Positions 8,829-17,900 of a DNA stretch of 64,000 nt are shown here, piece by piece. The position numbers and the translations under genes were made by a program. This DNA comes from Peribacillus frigoritolerans. Its GTDB lineage: Bacteria > Bacillota > Bacilli > Bacillales > DSM-1321. The stretch covers positions 3,318,001 to 3,382,000 of the forward strand of contig NZ_CP158190.1 of assembly GCF_040250305.1 (NCBI RefSeq), read 5' to 3'. Below the pieces are notes generated by a model. That model did not search any database. It saw only the letters and a list, made by a program, of their open reading frames with translations, and was not told the origin of the DNA. Numbering within the stretch: position 1 is the first letter of the stretch; every line of letters begins with the position of its first letter.

Positions 8829-8858
8829 TTGACAAAAACTTAAATATACAATTATAAT
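8829..8858 (+). promoter_or_regulatory. SigA promoter of the MFS importer
   Basis: TTGACA (8829-8834) and TATAAT (8853-8858) are 18 bp apart. The operator block at 8867 begins just at or after the expected transcription start, as expected for repression. Confidence 0.75.
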
Positions 8859-8866
8859 TCAGTTAT

Positions 8867-8901
8867 ATTCATATAACGCACCTAAAGTTCATATTATGAA
8901 C
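8867..8901. promoter_or_regulatory. Tandem IclR-type operator upstream of the MFS importer
   Basis: ATTCATATAACGCAC (8867-8881), 5 bp, then GTTCATATTATGAAC (8887-8901). The 35-bp block matches the one at 7704-7738 at 27 of 35 positions with identical spacing. A further palindrome, GTTATATTCATATAAC (8862-8877), overlaps its left half. Confidence 0.75.
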
Positions 8902-8920
8902 AAACCACAATCCCCTATAA

Positions 8921-8934
8921 TGAAAACGCTTCCC
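8921..8934 (+). promoter_or_regulatory. Weak cre-like box
   Basis: TGAAAACGCTTCCC matches the CcpA consensus TGWAANCGNTNWCA at 12 of 14 positions. It lies between the operator and the importer start. Confidence 0.35.
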
Positions 8935-9016
8935 TCTATAAGCCGCTTCATATACCACTTTTAATTCTCAAGTAACCGTCACGGTCTAGCACAATTTTTA
9001 ATCAGGAGGAGATTCA

Positions 9017-10366
9017 ATGGGAAACAATAATGCAGCACTCAATGATAATGTCGGTGTAATTAAATTAGATGATGCACCATTAAACAAATTTCATATTAAA
9101 ATTGCAGGTCTTACGTTCGGGGCTCATTTCACTGATGGATATATTTTAGGGATTATTGCATTTGCTCTATCTTTGCTGACACCTCAAATGAATTTAACGC
9201 CATTTTGGATCGGGTTAATCGGAAGTTCTGCTTTAATAGGGCTTTTTCTAGGAAGTTTGGTTTTAGGATGGATATCTGATTATGTAGGAAGACAGAAAAT
9301 ATTTGTTTTTAGTTTTATCGTCATTACCGCTGCATCCATTTTACAGTTTTTCGCAGACAGCCCGATGGAACTTGTATTTTATAGAATTTTGCTTGGAATC
9401 GGACTTGGAGGCGATTATAGCGTAGGACACACGATGTTAGCTGAATTTTCACCGCGTAAACATCGAGGTGTGTTATTAGGATCTTTTAGTGTAGTCTGGA
9501 CATTTGGATACGTAGCGGCAAACTTGATTGGCATACTCGCTGTAGACTCCGCACCAGATGCTTGGCGATGGATGCTTGCTTCGTCTGCGATTCCAGCTGT
9601 AATCATTTTGATTTTGCGAATGGGTACGCCTGAGTCACCAAGGTGGCTGATTAGTAAAGGACGGATTGATGAAGCCCGAGAAATTGTCAAGAAGCATGTC
9701 GGCCCCAATATTGTACTTGATGATGAAAGACCAGTACAAACGAATAGCAGTATTGCAACTTTATTCCGAAAAGATATAAGAAAACGCACTGCTTTCAATT
9801 GTATATTTTTCGTTTGTCTCGTTATCCCATACTTCGCCATTTACACATTTTTACCAAGTATTCTCGATGCAATCGGACTGAGTGAAGGCTATGGCACAGA
9901 TTTCCTATTAAATGGTCTACTTATAGTAGGTGCAATTTTAGGTATTTGGTTAACGGTTAAATTTTCCCGTAGAGGATTCTTAATTTCCTCTTTTATTGTT
10001 TTGATCGTCACTCTTTCTCTATTAAGTGTTTTACCTAGCAGTGCAACAGTACTGATGATAATTTCTTTTGCCGTCTTTACCTTGATTATGTCTGCTGTCA
10101 GCAACTTGGTTGGGGTATTTCCAGCCGAGAGCTTCCCAACAGAAATCAGATCTACTGGTGTTGGACTTGCAACATCAATAAGTAGATTAGGATCAGCAAT
10201 CGGTACATTCCTACTGCCAATGGGGATAGCAAATTTCGGAATCCAATTTACAATGTTTTGTCTCACAGCTGTACTTATTATTGGAGCAGTTGTATCAATA
10301 GCTTGGGCTCCCGAAACTAAATCCCTTACACTTAGTGATGCAAGCAATACCGGAAAGAAAGTTTAA
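9017..10366 (+). CDS. MFS transporter, likely organic/aromatic acid importer
   Basis: A 449-residue MFS protein with 12 predicted membrane helices. The signature between helices 2 and 3 reads GWISDYVGRQK, and GIGLGGDYSVGHTMLAEF follows near helix 4. The layout fits the sugar/aromatic-acid:H+ symporter branch rather than drug efflux. AGGAGG lies 8 nt before the ATG. It shares the tandem operator with the lyase operon, so it probably imports the compound degraded by that operon. The substrate is not evident from sequence. Confidence 0.9.
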   Translation: MGNNNAALNDNVGVIKLDDAPLNKFHIKIAGLTFGAHFTDGYILGIIAFALSLLTPQMNLTPFWIGLIGSSALIGLFLGSLVLGWISDYVGRQKIFVFSFIVITAASILQFFADSPMELVFYRILLGIGLGGDYSVGHTMLAEFSPRKHRGVLLGSFSVVWTFGYVAANLIGILAVDSAPDAWRWMLASSAIPAVIILILRMGTPESPRWLISKGRIDEAREIVKKHVGPNIVLDDERPVQTNSSIATLFRKDIRKRTAFNCIFFVCLVIPYFAIYTFLPSILDAIGLSEGYGTDFLLNGLLIVGAILGIWLTVKFSRRGFLISSFIVLIVTLSLLSVLPSSATVLMIISFAVFTLIMSAVSNLVGVFPAESFPTEIRSTGVGLATSISRLGSAIGTFLLPMGIANFGIQFTMFCLTAVLIIGAVVSIAWAPETKSLTLSDASNTGKKV

Positions 10367-10400
10367 AGGAATGACGCATTTTTAAAAAACAACAGCAAGT

Positions 10401-10439
10401 GCCAGCTAGAGGAACAGATTGTGACTGTTTCTAGCTGGC
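10401..10439 (+). terminator. Hairpin after the MFS gene
   Basis: GCCAGCTAGA (10401-10410) pairs with TCTAGCTGGC (10430-10439), with an inner ACAG/CTGT helix. The T-run is poor, so terminator strength is uncertain. Confidence 0.6.
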
Positions 10440-10513
10440 TATTATGCTGCAGTACCTTTCCTCTATCATGCTTTCATGTACAAATGGGATACATATACAT
10501 AGCAACTGTTTAA

Positions 10514-10591
10514 CTACTCTTAAATGTCCTAACTCTTAAACAAATTCACTCTCTACTCTTAAATGTCCTAACTCTTAAACAAATTCACTCT
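10514..10591. repeat. 39-bp exact tandem duplication
   Basis: The 39-bp unit at 10514-10552 (beginning CTACTCTTAAATG) is repeated head-to-tail without change at 10553-10591. It is in the gene-free gap between the MFS and marR genes. Confidence 0.95.
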
Positions 10592-10595
10592 TTAT

Positions 10596-10643
10596 ATGCA
10601 TGCGCTTACATTTAACCACCAAAATGCATGCGAGTGCATTTAA
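10596..10643. repeat. Imperfect 20-bp direct repeat
   Basis: ATGCATGCGCTTACATTTAA (10596-10615) and ATGCATGCGAGTGCATTTAA (10624-10643) start 28 bp apart and differ at 3-4 bases. Each contains the palindrome ATGCAT, so a binding site is possible. The rest of this gap holds nothing recognisable. Confidence 0.7.
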
Positions 10644-10767
10644 ATAAGCTTAAACAACTTCTCAACCGATCAGATCTTATTTACCTTACTGGGCTAAAGG
10701 TATATTCCTATCTAAGCTATATAGAAATAACCGCCTTCACTTATCACTTAAAATTATAAGAACCATA

Positions 10768-11196
10768 TTATAATTTCTGGATTAAGGATTGTAATTCATC
10801 TTGAAGATTTCCTTTTGAAAGAGCAGAGTGTAGAATTTCATGAACAGTATTTAAGGAAATTTGTAGTTTTTCTTCACCTAATGTGGTTAAACGTGTGTAG
10901 ATGCCTCGTCGATCATCTTCGCATATTTGCCTTTGTAATACGCCGCAGCTTTTTGCTTCTAGCCTGACTACCAGCCTGGATATAGCACTTTGACTTAATC
11001 CTACCATCTCCTGTAATTGTTGTAGCCTCAATTGTTTATCGCTTGTTTTCGATAAAAAGTAAAGAACGTAAAACTCTTTTAACGACAGGTTATGCTTTTT
11101 TTGCAAAGCACTTTCCAGCTCATTCGTAATGCTCATTTGAATACTAGAAAGAGATAGCCAATTATCTAAATACTTCTTTTCTTGGTTGTTTTTCAT
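10768..11196 (-). CDS. MarR family transcriptional regulator
   Basis: About 142 residues, the usual MarR size. The winged helix-turn-helix is seen around residues 50-100 (LRLQQLQEMVGLSQSAISRLVVRLEAK), with the wing RQICEDDRRGIYTRLT. Start at the second ATG (11196), which is 7 nt from an AGGGTGGA site; ATG 11202 would be too close. It lies just downstream of the FAH-family gene, which reads the same way, and may control it. Confidence 0.88.
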   Translation of the reverse strand: MKNNQEKKYLDNWLSLSSIQMSITNELESALQKKHNLSLKEFYVLYFLSKTSDKQLRLQQLQEMVGLSQSAISRLVVRLEAKSCGVLQRQICEDDRRGIYTRLTTLGEEKLQISLNTVHEILHSALSKGNLQDELQSLIQKL

Positions 11197-11414
11197 GCAC
11201 ATTCCACCCTGTTCTATCCTATATAATTAAAATATGGCACTTTAATTGATTTTCATAAGGCATATAAATAGTTCTAAAATACTCCAAAGCCAGAATTTAA
11301 TGGTCAAACTTATTTGAAAAAGTGCGTGCCATATTGGCCGTTTCCATCTATGTTATATGGTTCTTCTCATTTTAGACGAGTTTCTTCTTTTTGTCTAAGA
11401 TTGAGTTATTCCAT

Positions 11415-11446
11415 AAAAAAAAGCAGTCAAAATGACTGCTTTTTTT
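11415..11446. terminator. Bidirectional terminator after the FAH gene
   Basis: AGCAGTCA (11422-11429) pairs with TGACTGCT (11433-11440), flanked by A-runs and T-runs on the two sides. It lies directly after the FAH stop codon. Confidence 0.9.
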
Positions 11447-11448
11447 CA

Positions 11449-12087
11449 TTAACGCATTGTAACTAAACAGGATCCTATTTCATTTCCACCCCAGTTAAGT
11501 GAAAGCTTGTCTTGATCTGAAAGAGGACCGACGCCACTTGGAGTACCGGTAAAAATTATATCTCCCTTCCCGAGCCCAAAATGCTCTGCTGTAAATTCTA
11601 TGATGGTTTGCAAATCAAAAAGTAAGTCTTTAATATTTCCGACTTGTACACGCTCTCCATTTTTTAAAAGGGAAAAGTCGGATTGTTCACAAGCTTCGAC
11701 ACCTGGAAACGGAATAAAATCACTAACAACTGCCGAATTTTTGAATCCTTTAGCCAAAAGCCAAGGATGCTGTTTTTGTTTTAACTGTGATTGAACATCT
11801 CTAAGTGTTAAATCCAACCCAATGGCCATGGAATCTACTATTTCATCTACTTTCATTCCTGAGTCGAACTGTTTTGCGATATGTATGACAAGTTCAGTTT
11901 CAAAGTGAACGGAACCCTGATTACCCGGCAACGTAATTGACTGACCGTTTGCTTCTACGAGCGAATGAGTCGGTTTTGAAAATAAAAAAGGGGAAGTTGG
12001 TATTTCATTATTCAATTCTTTTGCATGCAAGGCATAGTTTCGACCTACACAATAGATATTTTTAATGTCTTTCATCATAAAACTCAC
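11449..12087 (-). CDS. Fumarylacetoacetate hydrolase (FAH) family protein
   Basis: A 212-residue single-domain member of the FAH superfamily (acylpyruvase, HpaG/2-oxo-hepta-diene hydratase types). The N-terminal IYCVGRNYALHAKEL, the acidic metal ligands in VHFETELVI and GLDLTLRDVQ, and the C-terminal FTGTPSGVGPL are all family hallmarks. It hydrolyses or decarboxylates a 2-oxo acid with Mg2+ or Mn2+. GTG at 12087 is the longest start; ATG 12078 or 12075, behind AAGAGTGAG, are equally plausible. It is monocistronic with its own terminator, and the next gene in its direction encodes MarR. Confidence 0.9.
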   Translation of the reverse strand: MSFMMKDIKNIYCVGRNYALHAKELNNEIPTSPFLFSKPTHSLVEANGQSITLPGNQGSVHFETELVIHIAKQFDSGMKVDEIVDSMAIGLDLTLRDVQSQLKQKQHPWLLAKGFKNSAVVSDFIPFPGVEACEQSDFSLLKNGERVQVGNIKDLLFDLQTIIEFTAEHFGLGKGDIIFTGTPSGVGPLSDQDKLSLNWGGNEIGSCLVTMR

Positions 12088-12458
12088 TCTTTTCTTAATA
12101 ATTTAATGATTCGAAATGTAGTTGTTTTATAGTCTCCAAAATTACAATTTTATGATTGTTTCAGTAAATGAAAAAAAACTCTTATTTAAATACATTTTAT
12201 ATTTTTCTGATTTTTTATACAACCGTTATACTTATTATAAAGAAATCCAAATTGAAATGGTATACCCCTCAATCACTGCATTATCCTCTAATTTGGCAAC
12301 TCCAGATGCACTGCCAGACCAGTCAAATGGACTTTCTCCCCCAATTCTTTCATCGTGATTCGACTTTTTGGATAGTTAATGCAAGATACTCCTTTTTTAG
12401 AGAAATGCGCCATGATTGGTGAAGTAGAATAAATCCACATAATTATATTTAATTATGA
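12088..12458. other. Gene-free gap with a possible decayed fragment
   Basis: No intact gene is seen. On the minus strand between about 12420 and 12250, protein-like reading (HFSKKGVSCINYPKSRITM, then DWSGSASGVAKLEDNAVIEG in another frame) suggests a frameshifted remnant. I cannot assign a family. Confidence 0.3.
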
Positions 12459-12490
12459 CAAAAAAAGAGCCAACAAATTGTTGACTCTTT
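12459..12490 (-). terminator. Terminator of the azoreductase gene
   Basis: AAAGAGCCAACAA (12464-12476) pairs with TTGTTGACTCTTT (12478-12490) with one mismatch. The minus strand continues into a T-run. A copy occurs at 34961-35000. Confidence 0.8.
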
Positions 12491-12493
12491 GAT

Positions 12494-13129
12494 TTAAAAA
12501 GTAGAAGCTAAATCTTTTGAACGTGCTATAGCATTTTCTTTAATTTCTTGTGCTTTATCAGGCATTGCTGCATGTCCTTCAACGAATACACCTTCAAAGG
12601 AAGGCACTCCGAAGAATTGCATTATGATATTTAGATATCGGTGACCCATTTCCATTTCAGCTGCCGGTCCTTCTGAATAAATACCACCACGAGCTTGAAT
12701 ATGCAAGGCTTTTTTATCCGTTAAAAGTCCAACTGGACCTTGTTCGGTGTATTTAAATGATTTACCTGCAACAGCTACGGAATCAATATATGCTTTCAAT
12801 ACTGGCGGGAATGAAAAATTCCATAAAGGCGTTACAAATATATATTTATCGGCAGCTATGAATTGCTCACATAACTCTGAGAGCCGACTTACTTTCGCTT
12901 TCTCTTCCGACGAGAGTTCTTCAAAACCCTTGCCAGATTGAAGTTTCCCCCAACCACTGAAAACATCTACATCAATTTCAGGAATATTTTCTTTATAAAG
13001 GTCAATATTCACAATTTCATGGTTAGGATTTACTTCTTTATAAGTGTCAATAAATGCTTTTCCGACGGCCATACTGTAAGATTGCTTGTCATCATGAGGA
13101 TGAGCCGTGATGTACAATACCTTTGTCAT
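12494..13129 (-). CDS. azoR: FMN-dependent NADH-azoreductase
   Basis: A flavodoxin-fold quinone/azo reductase of 211 residues. The FMN-phosphate loop [15 protein letters not shown] is near the N-terminus. [20 protein letters not shown] (middle) and [20 protein letters not shown] (C-terminal half) are AzoR hallmarks. It reduces quinones and azo dyes with NADH in two-electron steps. ATG 13129 was chosen for the GGAAGG site at the right distance and the start VLYITAHP; a longer frame to 13165 adds 12 unlikely residues. It stands alone, with its own terminator. The 3' end has a damaged duplicate near 35 kb. Confidence 0.93.
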   Translation of the reverse strand: MTKVLYITAHPHDDKQSYSMAVGKAFIDTYKEVNPNHEIVNIDLYKENIPEIDVDVFSGWGKLQSGKGFEELSSEEKAKVSRLSELCEQFIAADKYIFVTPLWNFSFPPVLKAYIDSVAVAGKSFKYTEQGPVGLLTDKKALHIQARGGIYSEGPAAEMEMGHRYLNIIMQFFGVPSFEGVFVEGHAAMPDKAQEIKENAIARSKDLASTF

Positions 13130-13388
13130 TTTGTATCCTTCCTTTCCTTTTACATATTTGATCATTTAAGTTTGCCTAGGATATTCAACATTTATACAAT
13201 CACTCGAACTAAAATATCTTTAATTGGTATGTATAAGATTAAATTGTTAAAAAGAAATTTGTTTGGAGGGGACTTACAAAACTTTTTTCATATTTCCTAG
13301 GCAATTGAAATTCAATTCGTGGGAAAGAGTGTGATTTTTGGATATGATAAAACAAAACAATCTGGTTCATTTTAGGAGGCTTAAGGAA

Positions 13389-14207
13389 ATGACGAATTCA
13401 ATAAAATTTGATCTGCACACTCACCATCAACGCTGTGGACATGCTATCGGTACAATTGAGGATTATGTAAAGAAAGCCATTGAATACGGCTTGCAATATA
13501 TTGGGATTTCCGATCATTCTCCATATTTTCACAGCGAGGACGATCATCTCTATCCGACGATTGCAATGGCAAAAAGTGAACTTGTCCCTTATATTGAAGA
13601 AGTACTTCGCTTAAAAGAAAAATATGAAGGCAAAATTCACGTGTTATTAGGAATGGAAAGTGATTTCTTCCCTGATCACATTGAGGTCTACCGTAATCAA
13701 TATCTTTTACACCCTTTTGACTACATAATTGGATCTGTTCATTATGTTCAAGATATTAGCATTTTTAAAAGAGGGCGTTGGAATGGTTTGACCTCTAAAG
13801 AACAGTCAAGAATAAAGGATGAATACTATGAATTAATACAGAAATCTGCAAAAAGCGGAGTGTTTCAAATCTTAGGCCATATTGATGCAATGAAAGGGTT
13901 TTACCCATCCTTTTCTTCCATTGAGACAGACAGTATTGAAAGAACGTTAAAAATCATTAGTCAAGAAGATATCGCCATTGAGATCAATACCTCTGGTAAA
14001 ACAAAAGATTGTGGTGGATGGTATCCAGCAGATGACATTTTAGAACGAGCTCTTTTCTATAATGTGAAGGTAACATTTGGATCAGATTCGCATACACCTG
14101 AACGTATTTGTGATGAATTTGAACTAGTAAAAAAAAGACTAAAGGAAATCGGCTTTTCTGAGTGGGCTTACTTTGTTAACAAGCAAAGGATTCTCACTCC
14201 ACTTTGA
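13389..14207 (+). CDS. PHP-domain phosphatase, HisJ-like histidinol-phosphatase
   Basis: A 272-residue PHP-superfamily protein. The first metal motif is at residues 8-18 (DLHTHHQRCGHA), followed by DHSPYFHS, the conserved GMESDF, GSVHYV and the C-terminal FGSDSHTPE. These are the metal-binding segments of HisJ-type histidinol phosphatases, which convert histidinol phosphate to histidinol. No other his genes are nearby, so another phosphoester substrate is possible. AGGAGG (about 13374-13379) sets the start at ATG 13389 rather than the upstream TTG at 13338. Confidence 0.88.
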   Translation: MTNSIKFDLHTHHQRCGHAIGTIEDYVKKAIEYGLQYIGISDHSPYFHSEDDHLYPTIAMAKSELVPYIEEVLRLKEKYEGKIHVLLGMESDFFPDHIEVYRNQYLLHPFDYIIGSVHYVQDISIFKRGRWNGLTSKEQSRIKDEYYELIQKSAKSGVFQILGHIDAMKGFYPSFSSIETDSIERTLKIISQEDIAIEINTSGKTKDCGGWYPADDILERALFYNVKVTFGSDSHTPERICDEFELVKKRLKEIGFSEWAYFVNKQRILTPL

Positions 14208-14281
14208 TCTTCTTTGTCAAAAGGAATAGAACTTTTCCAATAGCTTGAGAGTCCTGTAACAATGTGTATCGGAGGGAAGGA

Positions 14282-14407
14282 ATGATGTTTTTCAACCCTT
14301 TTGCTACTAAGAAGGGCGATGCACTAAAAAATAATGTACAGATTTCAATAATGATCCTGCTTGGAATTTCATTACACTTAAAGAATCGGTACCAATCTTT
14401 TTTTTGA
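14282..14407 (+). CDS. Tiny putative ORF, 41 residues
   Basis: ATG ATG at 14282-14287 follows GGAGGGAAGG. The 41-residue product has a short hydrophobic stretch (ISIMILLGISL), so it could be a small membrane peptide or the start of a truncated gene. I do not recognise it. The call rests mainly on the ribosome site. Confidence 0.35.
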   Translation: MMFFNPFATKKGDALKNNVQISIMILLGISLHLKNRYQSFF

Positions 14408-14572
14408 ACATAAAATAATCATTATGCATCCTAATAAACGATTGGTTACAAGTTTTACCCGTTCATTTCAACGAATCCCAGTCATCGCAATATTTTTTAG
14501 CATAAAATCAATATCTTTAGGGAATTAATAACTTACCATTCGTTAATCTTATTAAAAGGAGTTGATTTGGGT

Positions 14573-14740
14573 ATGATCGATAACCCATTGTATAAAAAGA
14601 ATGACGAAAACTCTGTAGAGTCAGATGAAGGTAAGCCTGTTTTCAACTCTTCAATAGGGCGATCCGAAGCCCCTCCAATAACTCCGTCAAAAGATCCTGA
14701 ATTCGATCTTTTTGGCACAGTATTAAATGGGTATCTTTAA
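14573..14740 (+). CDS. Small hypothetical protein, 55 residues
   Basis: A 55-residue acidic, proline- and serine-rich product (starts MIDNPLYKKNDEN, ends TVLNGYL) with no membrane segment, likely disordered and cytosolic. AAAAGGAG (14554-14561) is 11 nt before the ATG; TTG 14567 is an alternative start with 5-nt spacing. It is followed by a bidirectional terminator at 14830. Family unknown. The reading frame and composition look gene-like, but support is modest. Confidence 0.5.
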   Translation: MIDNPLYKKNDENSVESDEGKPVFNSSIGRSEAPPITPSKDPEFDLFGTVLNGYL

Positions 14741-14829
14741 TTTATACTTCCTTATTCAATATACCTTCAGAACATGGTTTAATGCATTAGATTTCAAGAC
14801 CTAAAACATTATAAATTCCTAAAAAGAAG

Positions 14830-14865
14830 AGCACATATTAGTCACGTCTAATATGTGCTTTCCTT
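14830..14865. terminator. Terminator between the small ORF and GH31
   Basis: AGCACATATTAG (14830-14841) pairs perfectly with 14848-14859. T-rich flanks on both sides suggest it serves both converging transcripts. Confidence 0.85.
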
Positions 14866-14917
14866 TTATTAAATTCAAGCGCCCTTTTCGTTAATGATAT
14901 TCCTTTGGCTCTTCAGG

Positions 14918-17900
14918 TTAGTCTATCTCACCAGGTTCTTCTGGAATTAACACTTCTCCAATTTTATCAATTGAGTCAAAAGCTGTATTAACCAGTAAGG
15001 ACCTTGTTATTGACATATCAAAATCAATATCTTTTTTAGCCTTAAGCCTTATGGTGGCTAATGTATTTCTACCCTCTAATGTTTGTTGAGATCCTTTATG
15101 GGAAAATGCCGCCATAATCCGCTGCTCTGTATTTCCTATACCTGCAAGTATAGAGTAATTTAACATACCCTTAGTTACATTGGTTGGTTGAACAATACTT
15201 GAATCACATGTACCTTCTGGTTGACATTCTTTAACCAATTCATACTTAGTGGGATCTAGCTTCAACTCTAAATTAAAGGCATTGATATCCTTCAATTCCG
15301 CTCCAATTATTTCCACTAAAAATTCTTCTCCTGCCTTTAACTGTTGTTTATTAGGTCTAATATCCAGTAAACCAGCAATTGACCTACCAGTTGGTATAAG
15401 TGGTGTTTTTCCTAGCTGTCCTGCTACATACATTAAATCATAAGCATCAATTACCCCATTGTAATTAATATCAACCTTCGATACCTGATTCCATGCTGTA
15501 TCTGTTGTATCAACACCCATGTAGCTAGCAAAGAATAGTAGATCTTCATCATCAATTGCACCATTTGGTATATTTTCACCCACAACCGTTCCAACTGTTT
15601 TATCTTTTTTATATGGTCTAAATTCTTGTGCAGAACCAAATTTCCCTACAGCATCATTAATTGTCAACTTGATGTATCTAGCTGTCACATTATCGTTAAA
15701 GGAAATGGTTTTAACATCTTTATTTCTTTCGAACGTTCCATTAGTGATAATATTTTTGTACGTTTTACCATCTAAACTGACATCTAAATTATATTTTAAG
15801 ATGGTTCCATTTCCAGCATCAGGTCTTGGAAGATACTCTAGCTTATCTAATTGGTAAGCTAACTTCATATCAATTTCATAGGTATGAGGCAATACATTTC
15901 CATCAGACCATTCAGTATGCCATAAAGTATTATCGTCACCATCCACAGCTTTAGACCCTTCACTGCCCGGTTGTTCACTACTTACTTTTGCTGTCATATT
16001 CTTAGGTACGTTTCGATATCGATCAAGCTTTGTTCTAGCTTTAACTTCATCACTCCAATTTGATACTCCCTTTGAATTTGCTGCTCTAACTCTGTAAGAA
16101 TATTCTGTATCAGCTGTTAAACCTGAATGAACATAGAAAGGTACTTGTTCACCATCGGTTGCCTTAAATACATTTGTATAGATTACACCATTAATCAATA
16201 AATCATAAGTATTGTTACCATCAACTTCATCCCAATTTAATTTGATACTTTTATCCGTAATATTTTCATCTTTTGCTCCCAGGCCTGTTGGAACATTTGG
16301 TACTGCTTCATCCACTACATCCTTAACTTCGGTATTATTGAAACCATCTACTATTAATTTAATGGTATTTGCTGAAACATTAGTTTTCCCAACCTTAACA
16401 TAGAGTTTAGGTGATGTAGTAATCTTCGTTTTTTCAAATTCTGAACCCTTTGTAGAAAATTTATTAAAGGATGGATTTTCATTAAAGAAATATACATTAT
16501 CAGAACTTTTGTATTCTTCTTCAGTTGTGACTTTTCTTAATACAACATCTTTACCTCCAACTTTAACAGATATTTTCTTTGGATTTTTACGTGTATTTAC
16601 AATGAATTCTGTACCTTTATTCCTGACTATGCCAGTATATCCTTTTCCTTTTGCCTTCCCAACAGTTATAACAACTCTTTCACCTTTAACATCTGAAGTG
16701 ATATTGGTTCTAGTGTTTTTATCCTTTTTATATTCATTGGTTTCCCCATCATCCTCATATAATGTGAATTTTGATTTACCCGATGGGTACACGTCAAATA
16801 TTCTATTATCAGAGCCATCCAATTGATTAATGGAATTGTTTTCAGGTGACATTGGAATAATAGCACCAGCCTTAACAAATACAGGGGTCTTCCATAATGG
16901 AGCACTAAAATTATTGATGACTGACCCACCCTTATACTGATCACCTGTAAAATAATCGATCCAAATTTGATTTTCATCTGGAAGGTAAATTCCGTTTCTT
17001 ACACCAGCTCTATGATCATTTTCATTATATACTGGTGCCACTAATAAATTAGGTCCCCACATATATTGATATTGTGTTTCTGTACCATACGTATTTGGAT
17101 CATCAGGGTATTCTAACATCATCCCTCTAATCATGGGCATTGATTTTGATGTTGATTCTTCTGCAATCGTATAAATATACGGCATCATTTGAGCTTTCAA
17201 TTTTAGATACATTCTATTAATGGATGCATATGGTTCTCCATAATTCCAAGGATTTTTCGATTTACTATAATCGTCACCTGACGATGCCCATCCATCCATA
17301 TCTATTTGAATAGGAGTGAATGCCTTCCATTGGTAATCTCGTGTCTGGATGACTTTATCTCCGCCAAATATACCATCCATATCTGAACCGACATTCGGAT
17401 TACCTGATAAGCCTGCTCCAATGTAAGTTGGGATATGCATCTTAATATATTCCCAATCTCCTCCATATTGGTCACCAGACCATAATGATGCATAACGTTG
17501 CGTACCTGCCCATCCATCAAGAGAAATGACGAAAGGACGTGCCCCTTGGGAGTTTTCTGCTTTTTGTATTCCTTCTGCTGCTTGACGAGTTGCATTTAAA
17601 GCCATTGAATAACCTTGTCCAACCCATGCAACATCAGTCTTTATTGCTCTTACACCAGCTTGAACTTCACCGTCAAGATCTCTGCGTAAAGGGCTATCCT
17701 CTGGTAATCCGGGATCTGGATATAGATTACTTTGTGTCCATAAACCTACCTCAACATCTTTCGCATTAGCTTCTTTGACAAAACTCTTTAAATTATCTAA
17801 TCCGCCATAACCGCAACCATACCCATCATTTGGTAAAAACCAACCTAAAGGCATATCATTACTGCCATATTCATTTAAATTATTTAGTCCATTTTTTAAT

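Noticed and set aside
10596..10615. TGCATGCGCTTACA as a cre box
   Set aside because: It matches only 12 of 14 positions, lies in a repeat and is not placed before a promoter, so it was listed only as a repeat.
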